A DNA stretch of 64,000 nt, from positions 59,977 to 123,976 of the forward strand of contig NZ_AUWQ01000038.1 in the NCBI RefSeq assembly GCF_000455205.1. Reading direction: 5' to 3'. Source of the DNA: Mycobacterium sp. UM_CSW. Lineage in GTDB: Bacteria > Actinomycetota > Actinomycetes > Mycobacteriales > Mycobacteriaceae. Below are positions 17,008-26,484 of the stretch, piece by piece. Made by a program: the position numbers and the translations under genes. Numbering within the stretch: position 1 is the stretch's first letter; every line of letters begins with the position of its first letter. The notes under the pieces are model-generated. The model was not told the DNA's origin. It ran no database searches and worked only from the letters and a program-made list of their open reading frames with translations.

Positions 17008-17796
17008 CTAGACGGGGTCGAATGAGGAAATGAGCCAACGGCCGCCGCTCTTGTCCAACGTCACCCGAACGGTGGACGCGGTGTCCGTCGGCGCATTATT
17101 ACCAACGGTCACGGTCTGGTTGACGAACACCAAGACGACCGCGTGGTCCGGAGTCGCCGACACCGAGGCCGCAGCGGGGACTGTGGCGATCGCCGAAATG
17201 TGGTCCTTCCTGGCGCCGGGCATCACCACGTCGTGGACCAACTGTGTGTAGGAGTCCTTGAACTTGCCGGTCAACCGGTCGCGCGCGGAGCCCAGGTCTT
17301 TATCGACGCTGTCGGGCTGGTACGAGAGTATAGCCACGGTGGAATCCTTTGCGGCCGCAACCGACTCGATGTCGGCGACTCCCGAATCCCGAACCCACCA
17401 GTCTTGCCACTTCAAGTAGCCCGCGGCGGCAGCGATCACCATCGCCGCGACGGGCAGCATCCAAAAGACGAGCACCCGCGACCATTTGATCCGGCTTATC
17501 CGGCTAACCCGCCTGCCCAGCCGTTTAAGTCCCGGTGACTTACCGTCGTTCACATCTTCGGCTTCAGTATCTTCGGGTTCAGCATCATCGGAGGACGTGT
17601 CGCCTGATTCGGCAACGTCTTCCGCGTCACCGTCGCTGGTGCCCTGGGCCGATTCGCAACCGTCTTCGGTGTTGGCGGTGGTCTCGACATCACAGATCGC
17701 CTGGGGTTCGCTCGTTTGGTCCGCGACCTGCTCAGCCGTCTCCGCGGAGGCGTCGATTGCCTCCGTGTGGGTCTTAGGGTCGTTTTTAAGCCGCAC
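17008..17796 (-). CDS. Mce-associated membrane protein (second)
   Basis: A 262 aa protein. The first 110 residues are acidic and low-complexity (runs of Asp, Glu, Ser, Thr), then a basic stretch and one transmembrane helix (VLVFWMLPVAAMVIAAAAGY), then an extracytoplasmic domain of the Mas type ending GRWLISSFDPV. The GTG at 17796 is chosen because AAAAGGAA lies a few bases upstream. These proteins follow mce operons and are thought to stabilise or assist the Mce transport complex. It is the last gene of the mce operon, 62 bases after its paralogue. Confidence 0.87.
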   Translation of the reverse strand: MRLKNDPKTHTEAIDASAETAEQVADQTSEPQAICDVETTANTEDGCESAQGTSDGDAEDVAESGDTSSDDAEPEDTEAEDVNDGKSPGLKRLGRRVSRISRIKWSRVLVFWMLPVAAMVIAAAAGYLKWQDWWVRDSGVADIESVAAAKDSTVAILSYQPDSVDKDLGSARDRLTGKFKDSYTQLVHDVVMPGARKDHISAIATVPAAASVSATPDHAVVLVFVNQTVTVGNNAPTDTASTVRVTLDKSGGRWLISSFDPV

Positions 17797-17858
17797 TGCG
17801 CTAGTTCCTTTTCTGGTTGGCAGAGCCCGGTGTCGGCGGTTGCCGGACAGCGGCCTGC

Positions 17859-18587
17859 TCACGGTACGAATCCGACGTTGGAGACTTTGGCGCCGGCGCC
17901 GACCTTCTGCACTGTTATCCGCATTCGCCAATGCCGCGGATCTTGTTCGACCGCACCAATGTTCGAGGTCTTGACGGATACTGCGACGAGCACTTGAGCT
18001 TCCTCGCCCGATTGCGACTCGAGGCCCGCCTCGGTGATTGTCCCCACCGACGTGGACTGCGCCTTCTTGACCACATCAATGAAAGGTTTTGATCGCTGGG
18101 AGAAGTCGTCGTAGAACTGGCCTGTCGCGGAGTCCATGATGCGCTGGACGTCAGCGTCGGCGTGGTGCCAGTCGATTGTAGTCAGGTTCAGCGCGCCTTG
18201 CCGCCCGATCTGAACCAACAGCTCGCGTTGCTGTTGGGCGTGACGTGCCTGATATCCCCTATACCCGAACCACCCTGCCACCGCGCCCAAGGCCACGACA
18301 GTCACCAAACCCAACGCCGCTGCCAGCCGCACCGGCGTGGCCCGCTTTCTGACCTTCGCGGCGTCTTCGGAAGTATCGTCGGCGTCTTCACCGGCGCCGG
18401 CGTCGTAGTCGTCGGCGGCATCGGACTCGTCCGAGGCGGGTGCCGCCTCGGCGTTGTCGTCTTTGGAGGTGATCCCGTTGGGCGATTGCGTTGAATCGCC
18501 GCCGCTCCGCCCCGGCGTCGCCGCGGACGTGGCCGGACGGTCTGTTGCGGTCAGTTCGTCTTGGGCGGCGTCAGCATGCTTTGCCAT
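17859..18587 (-). CDS. Mce-associated membrane protein (first)
   Basis: A 242 aa protein with the same architecture as its downstream neighbour: an acidic disordered N-terminus (about 75 residues), one transmembrane helix (LAAALGLVTVVALGAVAGWF), and a Mas-type domain (DSATGQFYDDFSQRSKPFID; ITVQKVGAGAKVSNVGFVP). Its start overlaps the end of mceF by 37 bases, so it is translated with the Mce proteins and is likely part of the same envelope complex. Confidence 0.88.
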   Translation of the reverse strand: MAKHADAAQDELTATDRPATSAATPGRSGGDSTQSPNGITSKDDNAEAAPASDESDAADDYDAGAGEDADDTSEDAAKVRKRATPVRLAAALGLVTVVALGAVAGWFGYRGYQARHAQQQRELLVQIGRQGALNLTTIDWHHADADVQRIMDSATGQFYDDFSQRSKPFIDVVKKAQSTSVGTITEAGLESQSGEEAQVLVAVSVKTSNIGAVEQDPRHWRMRITVQKVGAGAKVSNVGFVP

Positions 18588-20029
18588 GTTTGCTCCTTTG
18601 TGGCACCACCGGCCAGGTCTGATTGTGTGTACATACGCCCGTCGGGTCCCACGTACATGCCCGTGGCTGGGTCGTACTGGACGGCCGCTATCGGCGGTGG
18701 TTCCGGACCGGGCGGCGACGGTGGCCGGGCCTGCCCCGGTGGCTCTTCACCGGGCCGCAACTGCGGGACACCTTGGCCGGAATAGGTTGCGTTCGGGTCA
18801 CCCTTCCAGTTCCAGCCCTCGTTCAACGGAACGTACGTATCGTCGCTCTCACACATCTTGACGGTCGGTGCCCGCTTGCCGGGGCGGGTCTCGCACGGCA
18901 GATTGTGCGCGCCGCGCACGTTGAGCTGCGAGTCTTGTGGCACCCGGCAGTAGAAGTCACCCTTGGGAACATCGGGGTAGTCCTCGTAGCTGGGCGCCCG
19001 CTGTTGCTGGGCGGGCAGGAATCCCGTCGTGCAGGGCGGCGGCCAGTTGAGGTTCAGCTTGAAGCTCAGGTATGGGGCGTGGTAGGGCTGCTTGGTGTCT
19101 TTGTTGGCCACGCCGATCGCCTGGATATCGGCGGTGCCCTGCGGCAGCTCCACCAAAAGGGATTCCAGATTGTCGCGGTAGGTGACTCCTACCTGCCCGA
19201 CACTGACCAGGTTGGCCAGCACGATCGGCAAGGTGGGGTTCAGCCGGTCGAACAACTGCCGAGCCTCGGCGGCGGCTGGGCCGCCCTTGTGCAGCAGGCC
19301 CGCGACCGAGGAGTCGTTGTCACGCAACTGTGAGGTGATGGCCGCCAGGTGGGAGGCCCACGCCTGGATCGCGTTCGATGAGTCCGTCTGGCTGTCGAGC
19401 AGGGCTTTGGAGTTGTCGATCAGGTTGACCAGAGCATCCAGATTCTTTCGGGCGTCGATCGACAGCGCAGTCGTCCCTTTCACCAGCCGGGAAAGTTCCG
19501 GCCCGAGCCCGCCGACTGCGACATACGATTCGTCGACCACCGTTTTCAGGTTGTCCCGTGGTATCGCGTTGAGTCCGCGGTTGGTGGCCGTCAGCAGCGA
19601 ATTGATGTCCGGCGGGACGTACGTGCGGTCGACGGGTATCACGTCGCCGTCTTTCAGTGACGGCCCCGTCGCGCTGCGCGGCAGCAGCTCGATGTACTGT
19701 TCGCCGACCGCCGACACACTGTGCACTTGGGCGCCGGAATCGGCGGGGACGTGGATACCCGAGTTCATCTGCAGCACCACCTCGGCGCCGGTATCGGTCA
19801 GGCGCACGTCCTGCACCCGGCCAACTTCGACCCCGCGGTAGGTGACGTTCCCGCCGGCGTACAGGCCACCCGCCTGCGGCAGTTTCACCGTGACCTCATA
19901 CCGATCGATCCCGAAGAAAAAGGTGGGTACCTGCATGTAGGCGAAGAACATGATGGCGGCCGCGGCGGTACTGACCGTTGCGAAAACGGCCAGCTGGATT
20001 TTGATTCGTCGGGGGAGTCGGGTCAGCAC
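18551..20029 (-). CDS. mceF: MCE family protein F
   Basis: A 492 aa Mce protein. It has a short basic N-terminus, one transmembrane helix (LAVFATVSTAAAAIMFFAYM), the MlaD/MCE domain (GGLYAGGNVTYRGVEVGRVQ), the long helical region, and a proline-rich tail (RPPSPPGPEPPP). The GTG at 20029 lies four bases after the mceE stop and is preferred over in-frame codons inside mceE. It forms part of the hexameric lipid-conducting complex in the envelope. Cys residues in the late part (CTTGF, FYCRVP, LPCETR, MCESD) may form disulphides. Confidence 0.94.
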   Translation of the reverse strand: MLTRLPRRIKIQLAVFATVSTAAAAIMFFAYMQVPTFFFGIDRYEVTVKLPQAGGLYAGGNVTYRGVEVGRVQDVRLTDTGAEVVLQMNSGIHVPADSGAQVHSVSAVGEQYIELLPRSATGPSLKDGDVIPVDRTYVPPDINSLLTATNRGLNAIPRDNLKTVVDESYVAVGGLGPELSRLVKGTTALSIDARKNLDALVNLIDNSKALLDSQTDSSNAIQAWASHLAAITSQLRDNDSSVAGLLHKGGPAAAEARQLFDRLNPTLPIVLANLVSVGQVGVTYRDNLESLLVELPQGTADIQAIGVANKDTKQPYHAPYLSFKLNLNWPPPCTTGFLPAQQQRAPSYEDYPDVPKGDFYCRVPQDSQLNVRGAHNLPCETRPGKRAPTVKMCESDDTYVPLNEGWNWKGDPNATYSGQGVPQLRPGEEPPGQARPPSPPGPEPPPIAAVQYDPATGMYVGPDGRMYTQSDLAGGATKEQTWQSMLTPPKTN

Positions 20030-20033
20030 GACG

Positions 20034-21191
20034 TCACGGCCCCTGGTTGAAGTGGTAGGGCACAACCAACGGGTTACCAGGGTTGTATTGGCTTCCCGCC
20101 ATGCACGGGCTGGGCAACTGGCCGATGGTGCGGCCCCACTGAAGCTCCAGCTCGGTCAGGTTGCACTCAAACCGGGTGCCGGTGAACAACCCCGAGTCGA
20201 GCCGGCTCAGGGTTAAGTCGAAGATGCCGGTCAGGTTCGCGTAGTCACCGCGCAGCCATTTGCTGAGCGTGTCCTTGGGAAACGGGAAAGTGCCGAAGAA
20301 GCCCAGCGAGCGGGTCAACGACTGCCCGGCGTCGCCCATTGACTGCAGCACCGGGCCGAGGTCCTTCAGCTCCTCGACGAGGCTTTGCTTGGTCTTGTTG
20401 ACCGAGTCGGCGGCGAGCGCACCGAATCTGCTGAGGTCGCCCAGCGCGTTGGCAAGATCCTCCCGATCGTCCTTCAGCACCGTCAATGCGTCCGGGATCA
20501 TCTTCAGCGCCTTGTCGATCACCGGTTTTTCGTCGGCGAATTGACCGGCCAGGTTGTTCAGGCTTTCCGTCGCGGCGATGATGTCGATTTTTTGGTCGTT
20601 GAGGTAGCCGACGAACTTATCGAGCTGTTGGAGCAGGCTTCTCAGGTCCTGCTCGCGACCGGTGAATCCGGTGCTCAGCGCTTTGGTGATGTCCTGGATC
20701 TGCCCTAGGCCACCGCCGTTGAGCACCAGCGAAAGCGCCGCCAGCGTGCGTTCGGTCGACGGGTAGCTGCCCGCCGAGGACAGCGGAATCAACGACCCAT
20801 TTTTGAGCTTGCCCGCGGGCGGAACCCCGGCGGGTGATGCCAATTCGAGGTGCACCGAGCCCAGGAGGCTGGTCTGGCCGATTGTGGCTGTGGCATTGGC
20901 GGGGAGGTCCACACCCCCTTCGATGCTCATCGTGACCAACGCGTGCCAGCCCTGCAGTTCGATGTCGGTCACGGTGCCCACGGTGACGTCGTTGACCCGG
21001 ACACGGGAGTTTCGTTGCAGGTTTTGGATGTCGGCCATCTCGGCTTTAACGGTGTACGAACCGGGCCCGCCGCCCTTGGTTCCCGGCAGCTTGAACGAGT
21101 TCGCCCCGTGGAAGCCGCAGCCCGATAGCGCAAGCGTAAGCACCGTCATCAGGCCCGCGCCCATGCGATACCAGCGTCGTGATCGGCTCAT
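20034..21191 (-). CDS. mceE: MCE family lipoprotein E
   Basis: A 385 aa Mce protein that, as expected for position E, is a lipoprotein. The signal peptide has basic residues (SRSRRWYR) and the lipobox LSGC with Cys25. The MCE domain follows (RNSRVRVNDVTVGTVTDIEL), then the helical barrel region. Its ATG overlaps the mceD stop as ATGA, showing coupled translation. It would anchor the complex in the membrane through the lipid. The specific mce operon number cannot be decided from sequence by eye. Confidence 0.94.
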   Translation of the reverse strand: MSRSRRWYRMGAGLMTVLTLALSGCGFHGANSFKLPGTKGGGPGSYTVKAEMADIQNLQRNSRVRVNDVTVGTVTDIELQGWHALVTMSIEGGVDLPANATATIGQTSLLGSVHLELASPAGVPPAGKLKNGSLIPLSSAGSYPSTERTLAALSLVLNGGGLGQIQDITKALSTGFTGREQDLRSLLQQLDKFVGYLNDQKIDIIAATESLNNLAGQFADEKPVIDKALKMIPDALTVLKDDREDLANALGDLSRFGALAADSVNKTKQSLVEELKDLGPVLQSMGDAGQSLTRSLGFFGTFPFPKDTLSKWLRGDYANLTGIFDLTLSRLDSGLFTGTRFECNLTELELQWGRTIGQLPSPCMAGSQYNPGNPLVVPYHFNQGP

Positions 21192-22525
21192 TGTCCACCC
21201 CCGGGCGGCGCCATCATTCCGCGCAGGCCAGCGGCCGGATCGGGGGTCTGCACCGGTTGGACGGGCGGTGGCGCGGCCGGCGTGGGTGGCGGTGTTCCGG
21301 CTTCCGGCGGCGGTGCGGCCTCGGACGGCGGGGGCGCTCCCGGCGGTGGCGGGGGAACATAGTCGGGCCGCATCCAGTCCTCGCTGTAAGTGATTTCGTT
21401 CGGCCGCGCCGTGGCTCCGACGAAGAGGTTTTCGCCCAACGGAAGGAAGTTGATCTGGCGGTTTTTGATGATGGGCGCCAGGTACTGCACGCAGAGCTTG
21501 GCCGACTCCTTGGAGGTTTTGCGGGCAGCGGCTTCTACCGCGGAGCACAGGAACTGGATCGTGTTGGCGAATTGGTTGACGCCCAGGATGCCGGTCAACG
21601 CGCCCTGCGCGGGGTTGTAGATGTTCAGGAAGTTCTGGAACGCGGTCGGGCCGACATGCAAAACCTGTTTGATGTCATCGAGGCTCTGGTTCAGAGCCGT
21701 GGTCACCGACGCCAGCTTGTCCGACGTGGTGCCCAGCGTCTCGCGGTTATCGGCGACGAAGTCTCGGACGTCGCCGGCCACGTCATTGAGGCTGCGGACC
21801 GCGTTGCCGACCGCGTCGGGGTCACTGGCCAGCAAACCCGTCACCGCGGCCAGGTTTTGGTTCAGTTGCCGCAGCAGGTCGCTACTGTCGTGCAGGGCGG
21901 AGACCAGCATCGACAGGTTTTGGAAGGTGCTGAATAGATCGTCGCTGTGGTCGCCGAGCGCCGAAATCGCCTGTGACAGCTCGATAATCGTGTTACGGAT
22001 ATCCGGCCCCTGGCCGCGCAGGTTTGCGGCTGCGGTGTTGACGAACGCTCCCAAGGTGCTGGTTCCGTCCGGCTTGGTGGGCTGCAGTGTCTCAGTCAGC
22101 TTTTCCAGCTGCCGGCGAAAGTCGTCGTATTCGACCGGAACGGCAGTGCGGTCCTGCGGGATTATCGCGTGATCGGCCATCGCCGGCCCGCCCGTGTAGG
22201 CGGGCGTCAGCTGGACGGCACGCGGTGTCACCAGTGACGGCGAGATGATCACGGCTTTGGCGTCGGCGGGCACCTTGTATTTGTCGTTGTACCAAAAGGT
22301 GATCTTGACGCGGCTGGGTTGCGCTTCGATCTTCTCGACCTTGCCGACGCGCACGCCGAGGATGACGACGTCGTCCCCGGTGTACAGGCCGGTGCTATCC
22401 GCAAAATAGCCGACGACTTGCGTGTGGCCGGTGCCGGTCGCCAACCCAACGACCGTGACGATGCCGCCGACTAGGACGACCGCCAAGGCGATGGCCACGC
22501 CAAGCTTGCCGTAACGGGACCTCAC
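21188..22525 (-). CDS. mceD: MCE family protein D
   Basis: A 445 aa Mce protein with a transmembrane helix (LGVAIALAVVLVGGIVTVVG), MCE domain (GLYTGDDVVILGVRVGKVEK) and a long helical domain. A strongly proline-rich tail begins near residue 360 (PPPPPGAPPPSEAAPPPEAG). The GTG at 22525 overlaps the mceC stop (GTGA). The proline-rich tails of C, D, F and A in this operon probably extend through the periplasm or cell wall. Confidence 0.94.
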   Translation of the reverse strand: MRSRYGKLGVAIALAVVLVGGIVTVVGLATGTGHTQVVGYFADSTGLYTGDDVVILGVRVGKVEKIEAQPSRVKITFWYNDKYKVPADAKAVIISPSLVTPRAVQLTPAYTGGPAMADHAIIPQDRTAVPVEYDDFRRQLEKLTETLQPTKPDGTSTLGAFVNTAAANLRGQGPDIRNTIIELSQAISALGDHSDDLFSTFQNLSMLVSALHDSSDLLRQLNQNLAAVTGLLASDPDAVGNAVRSLNDVAGDVRDFVADNRETLGTTSDKLASVTTALNQSLDDIKQVLHVGPTAFQNFLNIYNPAQGALTGILGVNQFANTIQFLCSAVEAAARKTSKESAKLCVQYLAPIIKNRQINFLPLGENLFVGATARPNEITYSEDWMRPDYVPPPPPGAPPPSEAAPPPEAGTPPPTPAAPPPVQPVQTPDPAAGLRGMMAPPGGGQ

Positions 22526-23931
22526 TGCCCACCACCTCCAGCCGGCGCGGGCGGCCCCGGCGGCGGCCCGATAGGCCCGGGCCCGTTCAGCACGGGCGGT
22601 TGGTTTGGCGGTATCTGCCCGGGCGCCGGCTGCTCGACAGGTCCACCCGGCGGGATGGACTGTCCTTCGCCCGGACCCGGCGGCGCGGGAGGTCCTGGCG
22701 GCGGCCCACCGGGTGGCGGGGCCGGCGGCGGCTCCCGGTAGGGATAGCAACCAGGACCGGGCAAAGCCACGCCGGGCACACCGCACGGGTGGTCGCCCGG
22801 GTTGCCGGTGATGGCATCCGGAATGGTCATGCGCGGTTCCCCGCCTTGGCCGGTGCGCGGGAACGGGATCGGCAGTGGCGGCGTGCCTGGCTGCCCACGC
22901 TGCGGGTCTGTGCGCTGCGAGGGCAACAGCACATTGGGGTCGAGGCCCAGGTCGGAGAAGGCCGCGTCGATGAAGGGCTGCACGAACTGCCCGGGCAGCA
23001 GGTTGACGAGATAGGCCTTGAAGAAGGGTCCCGAGCTGACCGCTTCACCGAGCCCCAAGGCGTATCTGCTGAGCCCGAGGATCGCCTTCTGGACGCGTTC
23101 CTTGCGGTTGTCCAGGATCGCCAGTACCCCGTTGAGCTTCTCCAGCGCCGGCTTGAGTGTGTTGCGGTTCTCGGCGATGAAGCCCTTGATCTGCTGGGCC
23201 ACTGCGGACAAGTTGCCGAAGATCTGGCTCAGCGCGTTGCTTTGGCTTCTCAGTTGAACCAGTAGCGCGTTGGTGTTGGCGACAAGTTTGACCACTTCGT
23301 CGCTGCGGTCGGACAGCACCTTTGTCGCTTTGTTGGCGCTACTCAACAGGTTGCGCAGCTGCGCGTCGCGCTCGTTCAGCGTCTGGGAGAAGCGCGCCAC
23401 GCCCTGCACCGCTTGCTTCAAGTCGGGCGGTGTGTCGGCGAAGGTAGTGGACAGCACGGCCAGCGAGTCGGACAGCTGTTGGGTGTCCAACCCGCTGATG
23501 GTATTCGAGAGATCACCTAGCGCATCCGGCAGTTGATAGGCCGGCCTGGTTCGGTCGAGAGGTATCGGGCCGGCCAGCTGGCCATCGCCGCGGGGGGTTA
23601 CCTCCAAGAGTTTCGTGCCCAGAACGCTCCTCAGCTTTATTGCCGCCTCGGTGCGGTCACCGAGGTGGATGTTATTGGCGACGCTGAACTTGACCAGCAC
23701 CCGCGGTCCGTCCAGGTCCACGCTGGACACCTGCCCGACCCGGTAACCCGATACCTGAACATGGTCACCTGGTACCAAGCCACCAGCCTCGGCGAAGTAC
23801 GCCGAATAGGTCTTGCCCCTGCTGAAGAACGGCAGCTTGTCGTAGTTCATGGAGATCAACACGAAAGCGAGGGTGACGCCGATGCCGATGGCGCCAATGA
23901 TCAACGGGTTTCGTTCCGAAAAGGTCTTCAT
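22522..23931 (-). CDS. mceC: MCE family protein C
   Basis: A 469 aa Mce protein starting MKTFSERNPLIIGAIGIG, with a transmembrane helix, MCE domain (GGLVPGDHVQVSGYRVGQVS), helical domain and an unusually long Pro/Gly-rich tail of about 110 residues (EPPPAPPPGGPPPGPPAPPG). Its ATG overlaps the mceB stop (ATGA). Two cysteines near the tail (HPCGVPG, GPGCYPY) may pair. It is a structural part of the lipid-import channel. Confidence 0.94.
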   Translation of the reverse strand: MKTFSERNPLIIGAIGIGVTLAFVLISMNYDKLPFFSRGKTYSAYFAEAGGLVPGDHVQVSGYRVGQVSSVDLDGPRVLVKFSVANNIHLGDRTEAAIKLRSVLGTKLLEVTPRGDGQLAGPIPLDRTRPAYQLPDALGDLSNTISGLDTQQLSDSLAVLSTTFADTPPDLKQAVQGVARFSQTLNERDAQLRNLLSSANKATKVLSDRSDEVVKLVANTNALLVQLRSQSNALSQIFGNLSAVAQQIKGFIAENRNTLKPALEKLNGVLAILDNRKERVQKAILGLSRYALGLGEAVSSGPFFKAYLVNLLPGQFVQPFIDAAFSDLGLDPNVLLPSQRTDPQRGQPGTPPLPIPFPRTGQGGEPRMTIPDAITGNPGDHPCGVPGVALPGPGCYPYREPPPAPPPGGPPPGPPAPPGPGEGQSIPPGGPVEQPAPGQIPPNQPPVLNGPGPIGPPPGPPAPAGGGGQ

Positions 23932-24956
23932 CGCGGCGTGCACCTGCCTGTGGCCTGGCCGGCCAGCTTGATGTACACCGGCTGGCCGCCCTTGCCGTTG
24001 ACCTTGATCAAGATGTCGCACAGATAGAAGCTGAAGAAGTCTCCGTACATGCCCTGCCTGTTGAGTATTTGCGTCGCGTCGGGCCAGGTGTTGAGGAAGT
24101 TGTCAAAGTAGTCGTGATCGGCCAGCACGTTTGCCGCAGTTCGATCGAGCTCGTGCACCACCTTCCTAACCGGCGGACGAGCCTGCGATAGGAGATCGGC
24201 GATCGACCCGGCGGCCGCGTTGGCGTATGCCACGCCGTTGCTGATGTCTTCTTTGCGGTTTTTAAGTCCTTGTACCAGTTCGGCCAGCGAGTCGACCGCC
24301 TTGGCAAACTGCTTGCTCTGCCCGCTCAGTGAGCCGAGCAGGGTATTCAGGTTGGTGATGACCTGACCGATCAGTTGATCGCGGTCGGCCAGGGTGTTGG
24401 TCAGGGCCGCGGCTTGGGTGAGAAACGAGCCGATCGTGCCGCCCTGCCCCTGGAACGCCGCGACAAGTTGGCCGGTCAGCTTGTTGACCTGGTCAGGGTC
24501 CAGCGCACGGAACAGCGGCCGGAACCCGCCGATCAACGCGTCGAGGTCCAGCGCCGGCTCGGTCCGGGGCAGCGGGATGGTCGTGCCCGGAGACAGTCGC
24601 TTGACTCCCCCAGCACCCTCCTCGAGCGCCATATACCTGCCGCCAATGAGATCCGCGAAGCGGATGGCGGCTCTGGTGCCCTCGGTGAGCACCACCGAGT
24701 CGGCCGCGGTGAACTCGACGAGCACGGTGGAGTCGGGCTGGACTGTGATGCTTTTGACCTTGCCGACCTCGACCCCGGCGACGCGGACGAAGTTTCCGTC
24801 CTGCAGCCCGGACACGTTCGCAAACTGGGCCTTGTAGGTCTTCTCTGCCTGGAAGCGCAACTGGGCGAAGACGGCGATTAGCGCAAACGCGCCGAGCAGG
24901 CACACGACCAAGTACATGGAAAGGCGCCACAGGGCACCCACCAAATTCTCGCGCAT
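23928..24956 (-). CDS. mceB: MCE family protein B
   Basis: A 342 aa Mce protein: MRENLVGALWRLSMYLVVCL with the transmembrane helix, MCE domain (GLQDGNFVRVAGVEVGKVKS), the helical region and the conserved end (NRQGMYGDFFSFYLCDILI). No proline-rich tail, as usual for the B protein. It starts 40 bases after mceA, one of two small gaps in the operon. Length and motif order are normal. Confidence 0.94.
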   Translation of the reverse strand: MRENLVGALWRLSMYLVVCLLGAFALIAVFAQLRFQAEKTYKAQFANVSGLQDGNFVRVAGVEVGKVKSITVQPDSTVLVEFTAADSVVLTEGTRAAIRFADLIGGRYMALEEGAGGVKRLSPGTTIPLPRTEPALDLDALIGGFRPLFRALDPDQVNKLTGQLVAAFQGQGGTIGSFLTQAAALTNTLADRDQLIGQVITNLNTLLGSLSGQSKQFAKAVDSLAELVQGLKNRKEDISNGVAYANAAAGSIADLLSQARPPVRKVVHELDRTAANVLADHDYFDNFLNTWPDATQILNRQGMYGDFFSFYLCDILIKVNGKGGQPVYIKLAGQATGRCTPR

Positions 24957-24996
24957 GTCTGCCTTCCTCTATCGCTGCTGGTGTCTCGCTCGGTGG

Positions 24997-26484
24997 TTAC
25001 GGCGCCGGGCTACAAGGCGGCGGGGGCAGCGGTGCGCAGTCGTTGTTGACGAGGCCGCAGGTTTGTTGCTGCCCAGACCGCACCGGCGGCACGAACGGTT
25101 CCGAACCCGCCGGCAGGGGTCCGGGTTCGCGTGGCCTGCCCGCCGGTGGCGCCGGCGGTAGACCGGGATACAGCGGCGTCCCATCGGGGGCGTATCGCGG
25201 CGCCCCATAGGGTGCCGGACTGTTGTATCCATCCGTTCCTTGGACTGGGCCCGGCGCCGGGCCGCCAGGGTGGCGAATGCTAGGCGGTTGCGGTGTCCCC
25301 CGGGTGACGGGGAAGTAGTCGACGTACCCCGGGAAGCCGATGCCGGGATTGGGCCGCATGTCCAGTCCGGTGCCCCACCCGGTGTTGGTGACGAGGTAGC
25401 GCTGCGGGAAATTCTTGGCGACGTCGGGCAGCGATCCGCAACCGGGCTGGCCGCCGGGACCGCCCTTGGCGCCGTTGATCGGCAGGTTGTCTGGGAACTT
25501 GTACGCGTCTTCCCCGAACAGCAAACCAGCGTCCAGGATCACCGAATATCCGTTATCGCCGCCCGCCGGACCCATGAACCTGTCGGCGGCGGTCTTCCCG
25601 CCGACCAGCGTGCAAGTGAGCTCTGGGTTGTACTTCATCAGCAGCCGCGTCGTGGACTCCAGCAGGTTGATGCCGTGCACCAGGTTGTCCTTGTTCGGGC
25701 CGATCAGGTTGGTGCCCGCGCGGGACAGCCCGCTGACGTTCAGCAACAGCGCGTCAAGTTCCTGGGCATTCTTCGTGATCGCGGTGCTGGTCGTGGTGGC
25801 GGCGTCCAGCGTCGTCAGGATGTCGTGTGCGGCCGCGCTGTAGGTGTCGCTGAATCCCTTCAGGGAACGGTAGTCGGCCCGGATGGCCTCGCTGCGCGGA
25901 TTGATCGCCAGCAGCACCTGGTTGAGGTCGGTAGTCGCCTCGCCGATCGCCTCGCCCTTGCCGCGAAACCCGTCGGCCACCGCGGTGAGCACAGCGTTCA
26001 GTTTGGGGACGTCGACCTGGTTCAGCACGCCCACGAGGTTCTGAAAGACCGTGTTCACCTCGACGGTCACGTTGCTTGATTCGACCACCGCGCCTCCCGC
26101 GAGCCGTTTCGCGGTCGGGCGGTCGGGGGTGGTCAGATCTACATACTTGGCGCCGAAGGCCGTCGTCGCGGTGATTTTGGCGCCCACGTTGGCCGGGATG
26201 TACTTAAGCTGCTCTGGGTACAACTCCAGCTGAAGCCTCACCGGATCACCTGGCTGGATCGACGACACCCGGCCGACCTGGACGCCGCGCAACTTCACCG
26301 CCGCGCCGGGTTCCATCACCAGCCCCGAGCGATCCGACATCAAGGTCACCCGGGCGTAGGGCCTCAAGTCCCTGTTGAACTGCGCAATGGTCAGCACAAT
26401 CGATCCGACGATGACGCCGAAGAGAACGAAGGTCCAGAGCGCGGGGTGGAGGCCGGCTTCGCGGCGCTTCTTTTTCATAGGCAT
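24997..26484 (-). CDS. mceA: MCE family protein A
   Basis: A 495 aa Mce protein with N-terminal MPMKKKRREAGLHPALWTFV, a transmembrane helix, MCE domain (EPGAAVKLRGVQVGRVSSIQ), helical region, a conserved C-terminal domain with GLDMRPNPGIGFPGYVDYFP, and then a proline-rich tail ending in a cysteine-containing segment. ATG 26484 overlaps the yrbEB stop (TAATG); the Met two codons later is an alternative. The A protein generally gives the operon its number, but I cannot assign mce1-mce4 or another class. Confidence 0.94.
   Translation of the reverse strand: MPMKKKRREAGLHPALWTFVLFGVIVGSIVLTIAQFNRDLRPYARVTLMSDRSGLVMEPGAAVKLRGVQVGRVSSIQPGDPVRLQLELYPEQLKYIPANVGAKITATTAFGAKYVDLTTPDRPTAKRLAGGAVVESSNVTVEVNTVFQNLVGVLNQVDVPKLNAVLTAVADGFRGKGEAIGEATTDLNQVLLAINPRSEAIRADYRSLKGFSDTYSAAAHDILTTLDAATTTSTAITKNAQELDALLLNVSGLSRAGTNLIGPNKDNLVHGINLLESTTRLLMKYNPELTCTLVGGKTAADRFMGPAGGDNGYSVILDAGLLFGEDAYKFPDNLPINGAKGGPGGQPGCGSLPDVAKNFPQRYLVTNTGWGTGLDMRPNPGIGFPGYVDYFPVTRGTPQPPSIRHPGGPAPGPVQGTDGYNSPAPYGAPRYAPDGTPLYPGLPPAPPAGRPREPGPLPAGSEPFVPPVRSGQQQTCGLVNNDCAPLPPPPCSPAP

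Noticed and set aside
21192-21548. N-terminal extension of MceE
   Set aside because: Overlaps the mceD coding end; the lipobox-bearing signal peptide begins at ATG 21191. The same reasoning applies to upstream extensions of mceC, mceD and mceF.
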